A DNA stretch of 51,668 nt from Polymyxa betae (lineage: Eukaryota > Endomyxa > Phytomyxea > Plasmodiophorida > Plasmodiophoridae), in the NCBI GenBank assembly GCA_003693705.1, contig RBZT01000094.1, forward strand, positions 1 to 51,668, in the 5' to 3' direction. The position numbers and the translations under genes were made by a program. The notes beneath the pieces were generated by a model, which had not been told where the DNA came from, searched no databases, and worked only from the letters and a program-made list of their open reading frames with translations. Positions 33,562 through 43,776 of the stretch are shown here, piece after piece. Numbering within the stretch: position 1 is the stretch's first letter; each line of letters opens with the position of its first letter.

Positions 33562-34761
33562 AAGTCGCAATTTTGGTTAGAACTTTTGAATATATCAAAA
33601 CGATTTTCAAATCGATTGGATTTGATATTCGTGTTTCTCGCATCATCCCGGTTCCGAATCATTGGTCTTCATCGAGTTACTCACCCAAAATGCGAAGATA
33701 ACTTATTATTACTTTGTTTTAAATTTTGTAAAACAATGAGTATTCGGAGTTAAACGTTGTGCAACGGATCCATGTAATGCTCTTATCTCGCCATATCGTC
33801 ATGCCGAGTATCAAAGGATTTGTAAATCCAAATCTTGCATGAGCTGATAATGGCACAGGTCTCATTAAATCGTGATATTCATGGCATTATAGTGACGGTG
33901 TTTTGAGACATGAGATCCTGAAACTTTGTACAAAAAACGTTGCTACCCATGTACGTTATTAGTACATTTTCTTCGGATCGTGAAATTATTTTTTTATTGA
34001 TTCGAATTCGTAATTTTGATCTGAATCAATGAGATTTTCGCGCCTTGACAAACGGAATCTGGAACTTTGACACAATGCAAATCATTCTATCTCGTTAAAC
34101 GCCGTGAACATCGAGGACTGTTGTTGGAGTGATGGTCTGATGACCATTTCCGGCTTCGCTCTAGAATCCTGAATGAACACTGAGGAAAATGGACTTGTAG
34201 TATAACTGTATAAGAGAGTCCGGTTTTGAACATGACAGACTTAAACTTTGTAAAAGCATGCATTTTTACATTCCTGAGGACATGGTTCATTCAGATTCTT
34301 GCAGTTCCGCTGTAATCCAAGGTCTGTCTATCAAGCTGAAATTGTATTGAAAGCTCTCAATATCGAAATCAGACGGACTCTCTCGACCACCAGATGCTGT
34401 AGTAGACTTGAGAGAGCGTGCGACAGCGCTTGGAGCTGCGCAACAACGCACATTATTTCAATCGCAGAGTTTATGACATATATTGAATATAATTTAGGAA
34501 TCCATGTTCATTCCGATTGATTCCGATACTTGGAATATTAGAGAGTCGAGTTTAGATTTCCACGGACTGGAATATTGTGCAAACACGGTATGTTATTATC
34601 ACTAATGCAATGGTTAAATCAGATTGAGGCAGTCTTAAATCGTTCTATGAGCTGTCTATCATGCCGAATATCTCTATGACGCTTTCTGTGCAGATTGCTG
34701 TCGTACTTAACGCTACAGCGGATGATGTAGACTACTTCAGAAAGCGTGGGGTGACGCGTTA
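33562..34761. other. AT-rich region without recognised gene
   Basis: Only short frames. An imperfect inverted repeat joins 34163-34190 (AGAATCCTGAATGAAC..GAGGA) and 34271-34299 (TCCTGAGGACATGGTTCATT..); it may be a small hairpin or MITE. Confidence 0.4.
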
Positions 34762-35180
34762 TCCTTTTCCGCGTGATTTTCCATACGGATTATTCGTATC
34801 TCAGAAAATCATGCGCGACCCCGTATGACCCGTATGATTTCGCTACGGACCATACCGGTGATACGGCTCTGAAAATCATACGGCTCTGAAAATCATACGT
34901 GACCTCGTATGACCCGTAAGATTTCGTTACGGACCATACGGGTAATACGATCTGAAATCATACGAGTTCGTATCACCCGAAGGATTTCGTTAAGGGTCGT
35001 ACTATCTGAAATCATACGAACTCGTCTGACCCGTAGGATTTCGTTACGGACCATACCGGTCATACGGTCTGAAATCATCCGAGCTCGTATGACCCGTTGG
35101 ATTTTGCAACGGCTCATACGGGTCATAGGGTTTATACAAAATCCCACTCGTATGATGTTCTTATGATTCTTCATACGGGT
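34762..35180. repeat. CGTAT-rich tandem satellite, 63-bp unit
   Basis: Five units open with CGTATGACCCGTA.GATTTCG or a variant, at 34822, 34906, 34969, 35023 and 35086; the first spacing is stretched by a local GCTCTGAAAATCATACG duplication (34864 on) and one unit has 9 bases less. Spacings of 63, 54 and 63 keep the reading frame, giving 85-aa and 97-aa frames of 21-residue repeats, one per strand. The CG-containing motifs CATACG/CGTATG form internal inverted repeats. Most likely non-coding. Confidence 0.85.
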
Positions 35181-36119
35181 CAACAATCATACACGTTCCT
35201 ATTCGTATAGTTCTACGTTTGATTCTCGTATGAGTTTCATGTTCAGAGCCTTAAGCGAAAGTATCTGTGTATGACTATCGAATAATTTTAAATACAATCC
35301 TGTATTAGCTGGATTTCTTTCTATGTCGAGAGACAGCTTCGGATTATCACGATTGCAATAACCACTCTAAGATAATTGAACACGAATGGCGTATATCAAG
35401 CCATGGAACAACTGTAGAGTGAACTGCGCAGCCCTCCAGACATTGCGACAATCAAGTGAGTGGCTCTCTCTCGGTCTTGTCATCCACCAGGGCGTCGTTT
35501 GCAGGCCAAAGAGAATGCAGTTAAGACGGCCGTGCCACCTGCTGACCGGTCTTCACCTGCCTGTGATAACGGGGTACCAGTGGATTTTTGTGGGGAACAC
35601 AACCGTATCATTTATATATAGTAACCACCGGCAGAACCCCTCAACAGGGTAGTGAAGAAGCATGGCGTATCCAATCGCATGCCTTGGAGAGAGATTCCAT
35701 TCTAAAGTATTGGATCCGTGTCCGGTTGAGCCCGAATAACCAGCTGCCTCATAAAATACCTACGGTTGCAGTCAGCCGATCCATCGGCTCGAAACGGGCG
35801 CCTTCAGGCCAAATCCTGTAGAGAGCCGGGGTGTCCCGATCCGATTCGGACTCGCGCCGGGATCGCTAACTGCGCTTTCATCTTGATAAATTGTTTCCAG
35901 CCAGGTGAAAATCATAAACCACAAAAAGAATTGCCAAGCATCCGAGGGGTCCCGCCGCAGTTCTCGGCAGACCTAAAACCCCCAGGGAGTACCTCTTGCC
36001 CCTAGAGTATGGGCGCGGCCACGGAGACCATGGGCGCGCCCACGGAATGACTGCGCTAACGGCTGTCCGTAGATCTGCAATACATTTTACACCCCATCGA
36101 AATCAGCGATTGTGCTTCT
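35181..36119. other. Unrecognised region with a short direct repeat
   Basis: Frames of 88 and 77 aa (35386-35821 +) are not assignable; a frame near 35400 (SELRSPPDIATIK) faintly resembles a gag tail. ATGGGCGCGGCCACGGA at 36009 is repeated with one change at 36030. Confidence 0.3.
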
Positions 36120-36458
36120 TTGACGATGAAGTTTGTCAATAGCTCGACATTGAAATGGCACCAAGTGAATCGGTTTGGGAAGGGGTATTATTTTTTAAAG
36201 AAAGCTGCAAAACCATTGATTATTTCTGATCCATGTACCTTCTGTAAAGAAGCTCTGCATGCCGGCCCCGCTGACAAGACCCCCGAGGCATGTTTCGACC
36301 TTTTGCGGGTCATGGACAATATGCATCTGTTTGGCGAGGCTTCTGACATTGTTGCCAGCTGGCGATCCAGCAAGATCCCGGCTCAGAATCGCTGTTTATC
36401 GAAAAGGGAGAGGCAACCGATCGGGACTACCGACAATCAGAATAGTGTCTGGCTATAA
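36120..36458 (+). CDS. Hypothetical 112-aa frame
   Basis: Contains FGKGYYFLKKAAKPL, a DPCTFCKEALHAG segment and ACFDLLRVMDNMHLFGEASD. A CxxC pair and a helical tail are visible but no family is recognised. It precedes a copia fragment by about 370 bp and could be a decayed upstream part of it. Confidence 0.25.
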   Translation: MTMKFVNSSTLKWHQVNRFGKGYYFLKKAAKPLIISDPCTFCKEALHAGPADKTPEACFDLLRVMDNMHLFGEASDIVASWRSSKIPAQNRCLSKRERQPIGTTDNQNSVWL

Positions 36459-36831
36459 CACCAGAATGATTTTCTTTACTGGAGGATGACCCCTCTTGGC
36501 CAACGGTCACCAACCAAGAGCTCACCGAGGTTTTGAAGGCCCACGCCGAAACGTGGCTGGCTAAAATGTCACCACTGTATCAGCTGGCCTGCAGGAGTAA
36601 TTCGTATATCTATTCAGATCATTTTACATAATTGATGTGAATTAGTGCTGTTCATGGCGATAGCATAACAAGATACGATAATGATCGTCCGACTATTTTG
36701 AGACGAGTAAACTTGCTCGTTGGCAATTTTGTGCTTTCGATCAGAGCTGCACTCTCGGACGGCAGTGCTCCGAATTTCCAAAGGAATGAAAGCTCAAGGA
36801 ACGAACGTCATAACTGTTTTATTAAAATACC

Positions 36832-37815
36832 TTGAAAGCTTTGAATGTAGGGTGGAAACAATTTGCAATTGACCATACAGGTCGTGCTCCAACACCTCTA
36901 CTGGGCAAATTTGGAACCGGCAATGGAGACTATAAAACTAACGTCCAAGGCATCATACTCCAGACTACAATCCCATTCAACCCTCAAAGAAATGGCGTAG
37001 TCGAACGTATGGATCGGACTTTTTCGGACCGTGCCCGGACAATGATGCTTCAAGCGGGACTCCCAAATAGCTGTTTTGCCTATGCGAATGCTGCAGCAGC
37101 GCACATCCCAAACTGGATCCCATCTTCCGCCAACAATGGTTGAACCCTTATGAAATGTTCTTTGGTACCATTCCGGCCCTGACACATCCGTGCGTTCGCA
37201 TGTCGCGTTTGTGTCCATGTCCCTCACCAGAATCGCAAGAAATTCGACCCCAAACTTTCCTGGGTTATGCTCAAACTCAGAAAGGTTATGTGGTGCAAGA
37301 TGACGATACCGGAAAGATTTTCAATGCACGCGACGCAACTTTTGATGGTCTTCTGCTTCATAGCACAGTGGCAAAAACCACATTGATGACAATTTCCCAA
37401 ATGATGTCAGCTTTATGCGCATCCCGACAATGAACCTCCTCTGACCCCTATCTTTCATGACCTGCCCGAGGATGAAGAACATCCCGTACTTACAGATACC
37501 AGTAACATTATCAATGAGCGACAACTCATGATAATTTATCGCGACGAAGAACCTCCCATGATACCTCGCAAAACGATTCAGAACCGCAATCGAATGTCCC
37601 TACGCAGCAGACCTGCGACCAAATCCCGACATCATTGTAAGTTCCGAACTCTGAACCTACAATTAGGGCATCACAAGAGTTCGCAAACGACCCGGTACAT
37701 TTCAGGAAATGAAAAGCGTGAACACATGGAGACTCTCTTGTGCCGCCAGCAATCCATAACCATGACGTTAATGCTGCTCTCGAACACAGCTCCTCTGAAG
37801 AGGCTGTTGGGGTAA
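36832..37815 (+). pseudogene. Copia integrase relic
   Basis: Integrase core from near the second catalytic position (GTGNGDYKTN, 36915; the usual TDNG is GTGN), TTIPFNPQRNGVVERMDRTF (with the Glu), RARTMMLQAGLPNSCFAYAN and IPNWIPSSANN. One frameshift later come LNPYEMFFG, TFLGYAQTQKGYVVQDDDTG and FNARDATFDG, the linker before the reverse transcriptase. A degenerate, polar linker runs to a stop at 37815 without RT motifs. It overlaps the domain region in which the relic at 31863-33561 ends, so the two are not simply one split element. Confidence 0.8.
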
Positions 37816-37835
37816 AACTGGTTTCGGGATAATTA

Positions 37836-37856
37836 CCGACAATTTGGTGTTGTCGG
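37836..37856. repeat. Hairpin CCGACAA/TTGTCGG
   Basis: Seven-base stem with a seven-base loop in a gene-free stretch (37816-38090) otherwise without recognised content. Confidence 0.4.
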
Positions 37857-38018
37857 GTGAACGAAGAAGGGCTAAGGTACCAGAATCTCTCGTGTACAAT
37901 ACACGGACTTTTGTTGAACTTCGATAAATATTTATTAATGTTTTAATGGTCTGAAGAATACTCCTATTCCTGAACAGAGTTTATGCGGACTGCTGTCCAT
38001 GAAAGCGCTAATAAAGTT

Positions 38019-38026
38019 TATATAAG
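38019..38026 (+). promoter_or_regulatory. TATA box of copy C ORF1
   Basis: TATATAAG 168 bp upstream of the ORF1 ATG. Confidence 0.35.
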
Positions 38027-38090
38027 AGAGCGTGACGGGTCCGTGGTTGCGACCAAGTTGTGCACCAAATATTGAGTGAGAAACTGGGCG

Positions 38091-38195
38091 ACTCATGTTG
38101 AACCGAGTCCGACTCGACCGGCCCCGTACAGATTCGACTCTGACTCGGCTCAGCAGTCTGTGAGTCGAGTATCTCGAATCGAGTCGAGCTCACAT
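38091..38195. repeat. GACTCG/CGAGTC cluster before copy C ORF1
   Basis: Repeats of GACTCG, GACTCT and CGAGTC in both orientations, for example GAGTCCGACTCGACC and AATCGAGTCGAGCTC. This could pair into a hairpin or act as a multi-site binding array. Confidence 0.6.
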
Positions 38196-38849
38196 GTCTC
38201 TGGAGACTGCTGCTCCCGGATCGACTGTGCTCTTCCTTGTTAGTCTCCAACCAGTTGCTCGGGTTCAGCTTCTGCCTGACGAAGGCAATCTACGTGAGTA
38301 CTGTAAAGTGATTCATGGGGAATCGGTTGATCTTCTCTCTCAACGACGGCGAAATTCCAACATTCCGGCTGTTCAGACTGGATTAAACGAAAAAGTTCTG
38401 GTAAAAGCCTAAGGTTCATTGTAACCCTGGATGATTTTCGATTTGAGATTGCCGGTCGAAACTAGTTCCTGAATTGCTCCTATTGGTTCCATAGCTGCTT
38501 TCGTGCTAGGTAAAAGACAAAAGGTGGATGAGGCTGACCTGTCAGATGTTCGTGACACCTACTGGCATTAAACGTTGTGGAGAAATCATGCGAAAAATGA
38601 ACCACTGACTTTGGAACTTATTGACAAGTTCCAAATGAAGATGAAAGATTTAAGACTCCTGAAAGCTTAACTATTCTTCAATAGCTTCGCGACCAGATAG
38701 TTTTCCAGAAGCTTAAACCTTTTCTAGAATTGTCCGAAACCATCTCATTTTCTTCGGATAGGATGAGTCGAGAGACAATTGAAGCGGACTTTGAGAAACT
38801 ACTGAATGAAAATCAAAAGAAATTGCTTAAGAGACTGTTTCAAGTGTGA
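38194..38849 (+). pseudogene. Tnp2-like element copy C, ORF1 5' part
   Basis: Third copy of the unknown ORF1. It has AAPGSTVLFLV, VARVQLLPDEGN, VIHGESVDLLSQR, then after a break a 40-nt intron at 38455-38494 at the same site as copy B. DVRDTYWH and LWRNHAKNE follow, then SRETIEADFEKLLNE near 38765, ending at a TGA at 38847-38849, just where intron 3 lies in copy B. The rest of the gene resumes at about 42692 after three inserted elements. Stops at 38410 and 38569 make it a pseudogene. Confidence 0.75.
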
Positions 38850-39242
38850 AAAAATGTGGGAAACAAATGCGCAAATGAGGAAAATGCGGCAGCAGCTCTT
38901 TTAAAGGGCTGCGTCAGGGTTGCGCCCGCTGGGAACTGCATTCTCTGCAATTTCTCCAATTCTGGGCGTCAAACATGTCGCTTGAATCGGCTCCGAAAAT
39001 ACCGTCATCCCCCGAACATAACACCATGGTGTTATGTTGAAGTTTTCCTTCAAAATGCGGTTTTCAAAACTTTGAGATAATGTTCGCACATAACTCCACT
39101 CCCAACACAAGCCCATGGTGTTGTATTAGAACAAAACACCAGTTAATCGTAAGGTTAGCTCGAGACGGAGCATTTCGCATTCCACTGAGTAGTTTGATGG
39201 ACCACTGCGACAGTAATGTTTTGCCAAATAACCCCTACTACA

Positions 39243-39491
39243 GACTTATTTCGGTAAGAATTTCAGTATTGAAATTCAAACATAATCTATTCGATTAGAT
39301 TTTCAGGCATGACCTTTACTCCGAAACAAGACCCCAAAACAACCGTTAATTGTCTGTATTGCCGACGGACTTATTTCCGCCAGAATTACAGTATTGGAGT
39401 TCTAATAGGAGCTAATCGATTAAATTTTCAGGCATGATCTTTACACCGAAAAAGGACCCCAAAACAACCATGTCAATTGTCTGTGTTGCGC
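39243..39491 (-). repeat. 125-bp tandem duplication in the pogo 3' end
   Basis: Units start at 39243 and 39368 and share GACTTATTTC, TTTTCAGGCATGA.CTTTAC and GACCCCAAAACAACC. The second unit contains the transposase stop region (end of the frame at 39412). Confidence 0.85.
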
Positions 39492-41049
39492 TGTCAACCG
39501 AATACTCAAAGCTGGTTTTTGCTTCGTAATCAAAGACCTTGATGTTCCACCGATCCATAAGAGAAGCGGCATAGAGAGCTTTGAGATCAGCTGGTCCATT
39601 CTCCATCAAATTGTCAAAATAGTCATCATCGGTAATTTCTTCGAGTTCGTCCAACTGTTTCATAAATGTAATCAGCGATTCTTTGTAATCATCGATGCGT
39701 TCTGACGGTTCTGATCGGGATACTTCTTCTTGATCGAGCACTGAAAAAGGCTGCTTGGGTCACCAGACGGAAGAATCCATTCTAATGCTTGATATAAGCC
39801 CTCATAATCGTCACTTTCATCAACCGATAGGTTTTCGTAAGCCGCAATCCAGGCATTTCCTGCTATGATTCACTGAACAGCGCCTTCAATGGGACAAGAA
39901 GTAAATCGTAGTCAAATCTTTCCGCAGTGCGACGAGACCACATAAAGCAAACGATTTCTTGATTACGGTTGGAGACTGCGTTTTTGTCCAATCAACGACC
40001 CACTGTGCAACCATATTATAAGCTGGAACCTTGGGATTGCCGGCTTTCGTCTGCAAGGTGATATCATCAATGGCTTTTGCGTCATACTGAGCACAGTGAT
40101 TCTGCTGGAAACTGCGGTTTACCGCTACATCTAAGGGTTGCAGAATATTGGTAAGATTTAGAGGGACAATCTGATCAAATATGCGATATTTCTCGAGCTC
40201 TTTTGATTGAGCCAACTTAACGTGAGGTCCATAAGAGTTGATTATGAATAGAACTGGTTCACGAAAGAAGGCAGTTTCGCGACGACTTCGAATGGTTTTC
40301 TCGACAAAGGATCTCAATATTTCCTCACCGAGCATTCCGGTCATATTAACATCGCAATGCACTTCCGCAGACAGAGTTGGCTTGTTTTTGAGTCCAGAGA
40401 ACAGAAGATGCGGCTTAAGGAACTGTCCGTCACCAGTTATCGAGAAAGTGACCGTGAACCTCTTGTGAGATGTACCTCCCTTTTCACATTAGAACTTCGC
40501 GTGACCCTTTCTTGGTGATCGTACTCTTGGGCTCCGTTTCAAAATACCGAGGTACCTGATCCATATTGATTACGTTCTGTGGTTTGATGTGCTGCTTTAT
40601 GATTGAGTGAATAGTCTGAGTGAAGGATCAGCAAATCTCATCAGCGTGCTCAGGAAGAGTCCAGGTGGTTGTCTGACGTCTAGAAACATACTTCCATCTT
40701 CGTTTGAACCCGGCGAACCAGCCCGTGGACGCGGCAATGTCGATTTGGATCTCATTTCCAGCTACGTTCATCGCAATAGCATGGAGGTTCCGCGCCTTCG
40801 CTTGAATATATTAATCATTTACTCGTAATCCCTTCTTAATTTCCTCGGCGGCTGCTTGAGTCAGGGTTTTGCAGTTCGGCCTCAAGCTCGGCTTTCTTGT
40901 CAATCCATCCCCGTAGAGATCGCGTGGGACGTCGTACTGCTTTGCTAATGCAGGAAGACCGTAACCCTTTACGTCTTTCCGGTACAGTACTGTCGGATGA
41001 TATCCACCTTCTGTTTGATTGTGTAGCTCTTACGCTTGGTAGGAGCCAT
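39412..41049 (-). pseudogene. pogo/CENP-B-type DDE transposase relic
   Basis: From the ATG at 41047-41049 it starts APTKRKSYTIKQKVDIIRQY and, after a frameshift, KGYGLPALAKQYDVP, a CENP-B/psq-like helix-turn-helix. The DDE domain starts with INMDQVPRYFETEPKS (40575; first Asp). Later comes FIINSYGPHVKLAQS, where the second catalytic Asp is Asn, then NLTNILQPLDVAVNRSFQQN (third Asp). The tail after 39741 is acidic and ends at 39412. Stops near 40495 and 40450 and frameshifts show decay. The pattern matches pogo-like proteins in oomycetes and fungi. Confidence 0.85.
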
Positions 41050-41264
41050 GGTCAATAGACGATCGTCGAGCGAAAATCAGAGAGAGGCAAGGACGACACT
41101 CGTAAACTGCGCCACGGAGTGCGGAGACATTCAGGATCGGTACGATAAAAATGTTTATTACTGATATTCGAATAACAACATCATGGTGTTCTAAACGAAT
41201 AGAACACCTTGTCGGCTTCTATTCGGACATAACAACATTGTGATATGTTCGGGAGAAGACGGTA

Positions 41265-41618
41265 GCTCCTGCCACTCCTTTTAGCCGTGGGACAAGCATG
41301 CGGGCAAGTGGGCGACCATCTAAGGATGAGAGCGGTGAAAAGCCAATTTGTTAGGTCTGATAGTATGGTCGAGCAGTTGATGGAGCTGCGGTTTAAGCAG
41401 TTTTAACATTTTTTCAAAAATACTAAGCATAGTCATGAGATAATGCAGACATAGAAAAACACAATCTTGATGAAAAAATGAAGCATTATAACTGATCGAA
41501 TCATTCACTGAATCCCATTGTTGTACAGTCAGATCAACATTTATACGGAACGATGCCTTGCTACAGCGGAACTGTTTCTTGCCCATCGTCATTTGCTGAA
41601 TAATTCGCTACCGGAAAC
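41265..41618. other. No recognised gene
   Basis: Probably the remainder of the Tnp2 copy C intron or flank; a 90-aa minus frame is not assignable. Confidence 0.3.
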
Positions 41619-41620
41619 TA

Positions 41621-42022
41621 CCGTAAACCCCGTAGAGTTGGCCCCCCGGATAACTGGCCCCCCTACGGAACATTTGGCCACAGACGATAATTCCATTACA
41701 CGATGGTAGCAATCGGAGATGGAGAAATTGTAGGCATTAATGCTAATACAAATGGCCGCTCCTGCGAGTCTCATGACTTTTGTGGCTCTTACATTTGTTC
41801 CGGCGACCTAGTCCACTTCAAGCCGGCGGTTGTCGACTTTGATGTCATGTCAGAATAGAGCTATTTTTATATCGTTACAATCAGAAGGACGCGCCGGTGC
41901 AGAATGCGTAGTTTAAAAAGCCGCCAAAACTTATGGTAAAAAATTTCCCGTAAACCTAGCCCCCTTTATAGAAAACTCACTCTAAATGGAACATGAGGGG
42001 GGCAACTCTACGGGGTTTACGG
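41621..42022. mobile_element. 402-bp MITE with TA target duplication
   Basis: Ends are inverted: CCGTAAACCCCGTAGAGTTG at 41621 and its complement ending at 42022, followed inside by a C-run/G-run, with TA on both sides (41619-41620 and 42023-42024). Internal partial copies of the end (TCCCGTAAACCTAGCCCCC, 41946 on) suggest subterminal repeats. No transposase. A Tc1/pogo superfamily partner is likely. Confidence 0.85.
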
Positions 42023-42168
42023 TATGACAATGAATAGAATCTTTACGAGAAATTCGTGCTCGAAAGGCCCAACAGTCAAAATTGGAAGCGACCTCTGTTA
42101 CCCTTTCGGCAGCACGGAACTCAAATGAGCAATCGCATTCATTACAGCATTTAGACTTCCGACAATCC

Positions 42169-42478
42169 TGTCAAGACATCAAGACAAGGCAGGTGTACAC
42201 GTCAAGTGGGCGCACGGTAACTTGGCTCGAGTCGTGCATGGCCACGAACCACAGGACTTCACTTGCTCCGATCCGGAGTTGCTCTAGCACACACAGACCC
42301 AGTCGACTATGGCAGCTCCCCACTGGTGTACGACAGCTCCGCCACGGAGTTACCATATATATGAATCTGCGTTAATCTTATTTTACTATATAACAGCCCA
42401 CCGGGCCATCAATACAATCACATCTTAAACTGACTGCTTATCCAGACATTGATCGCTGTTGCCTCTCTAGTCTCAACA
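42169..42478 (+). repeat. Solo LTR, plus orientation (310 bp)
   Basis: TGTCAAGACATCAAG ... GTCTCAACA, homologous over its length to 15946-16253 on the other strand. AATCC precedes it (42164-42168) and follows it after two extra bases, the likely 5-bp target duplication. TATATATGAATC near 42355 could be its promoter. No internal element is attached. Confidence 0.8.
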
Positions 42479-42691
42479 CAATCCCAGCAATAGCTTCGCT
42501 TAATAAAGACACCCCCGGCCGATAGCCAGAAAAATTGCGGCGGAAAATGCTGGACGCGAAATCTGATTGGTGGAATGGAAAATTACTGTGAATTGTCGCA
42601 AGCGCATTGATTCTACTTGAACAAGGCTCTAAAGCAGACGTGGGACACGTTGGCGTTGGTTCGTAGTGGTTGTTTCACAATTGCCGTCCCA

Positions 42692-43030
42692 TATGTACAG
42701 TGATATTATTGACAGAGCTTTCCGATAAATTTACAGACACGAAATCCAAAGCAAATGCTGCAAAGAAGAAAAACTTACTACTCAAGGAAGCAGGCAATGT
42801 TGATGCAGACGGCACTGATGCTCCACTCTTACTTTTTTCCCAAGACTGGTTCGGATATTTCCTGAAGTTTCTTCTATGATGACTTCAGCCACCGAGCAAA
42901 GACCGACTCTGTAAGTTCTGATATCGGAACCACCCAAGGCCAGAAATTAAGGACCGAGGTCCTTAGTCACCTGGGAAAACGATGCAAGCGATCGCGATCT
43001 TCAGATTTCAAGAAAATAGTAAATACGTGA
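42692..43030 (+). pseudogene. Tnp2-like element copy C, ORF1 3' part
   Basis: After a TGACAG acceptor the sequence AGCTTTCCGATAAATTTACAG parallels the copy B exon start. It encodes ELSDKFTDTKSKANAAKKKN (copy B: ELRMKFADMKAKEKVKAAQQ), then in other frames RIFPEVSSMMTSATEQ (copy A: KFPENLGVMMASEYDVIEQ) and DSVSSDIGTTQGQKLRTEV (copy A: ESVKFDFETPTGQKLRKTV). Order and orientation are those of the lost end of the ORF1 at 38194-38849. Frameshifts near 42830 and 42880. Confidence 0.65.
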
Positions 43031-43079
43031 TATTGGTGGTACGGTCAAATATCGTAAACGTTAAACGTACAGTATATTC

Positions 43080-43690
43080 CTCTCAACTTTCGCAAAAAAA
43101 GACGAGAAAAAGTCTGCAAAAAATGCTACTGTAGATCCAATGGATGTGTAGGAAAGATCGTTGATCCATATACATACCAATCCGATGAGATAGACGACAC
43201 CAACGGGTACGATCAGCTTCTGGATGAGCAGTCAACGACAACGTCTGCCGATTCGACTGATTCGACTTCCATTACAAAGATTGACGAGATGTCAACTGCC
43301 AAAGCGCCTAATCATGATCTATACAGGGTCGGTCTCGACAGTATTTCTCAGCAGCCGCAACAAGACTCAGAAGAACATGTTGCGATGGTTCTTGACCTTG
43401 ATGATGAACTCAGCATTGTTCCGACTGATGGGCCGGGGTGGAAATCTTTAGGCAAAAACGCATCGCAATCTCGGATGGTTCGTCGGTAAGCAACGCCTTT
43501 GTTGAAGCGGTTGATAATTAGATTAAGTTCGATCGAGCTATCTCGTAAGCGATAATAATGCTCGTAGAGTGTTCCAAGGGCTGCCATTTATTATGCAGAA
43601 TCAAATGACTGAACTTGATATTGATAGCTTGCGACACCTAGAGAAATTCAAGATCAAGATTACCGTAATTCTTGCCTAAATAGCCCCTAT
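43080..43690 (+). pseudogene. Tnp2-like element copy C, ORF2 N-terminal part
   Basis: KKRREKVCKKCYCRSNGCVG then KIVDPYTYQ, a variant of the CWC..H.C.GKIRY motif of copies A and B with His replaced by Asn. An acidic and Ser/Thr-rich linker (AMVLDLDDELSIVPTD) follows to a frame break near 43490. Near 43640, DSLRHLEKFKIKI matches copy B ESIRHLEAIKCKS. The catalytic part is absent. It follows the ORF1 3' part directly, as in the other copies. Confidence 0.65.
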
Positions 43691-43776
43691 TAATGAACAG
43701 ATAGCGGCATTTTTCTGTATGTAGGGAGTTATTTGTGCAAGAGATAAATCCTTTATTTACATAAATTCGTCTGAAA

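Larger units (their letters stand above)
39002..41262 (-). mobile_element. pogo-like element with TA target duplication (2.26 kb)
   Basis: Inverted ends begin CCGTC(A/T)TC.CCCGAACATA and are flanked by TA at 39000-39001 and 41263-41264. The left end holds a perfect 24-bp palindrome (39015-39038) centred on ACACCATGGTGT; the right end has a weaker form. Extra copies of the CCATGGTGTT motif lie just inside both ends, probably transposase binding sites. It carries a decayed pogo-type transposase on the minus strand. Confidence 0.85.

Noticed and set aside
34893-35186. 85-aa and 97-aa repeat proteins on both strands over the CGTAT array
   Set aside because: The open frames follow from a 63-bp unit lacking stops; there is no start context, no non-repeat domain, and both strands are equally open.
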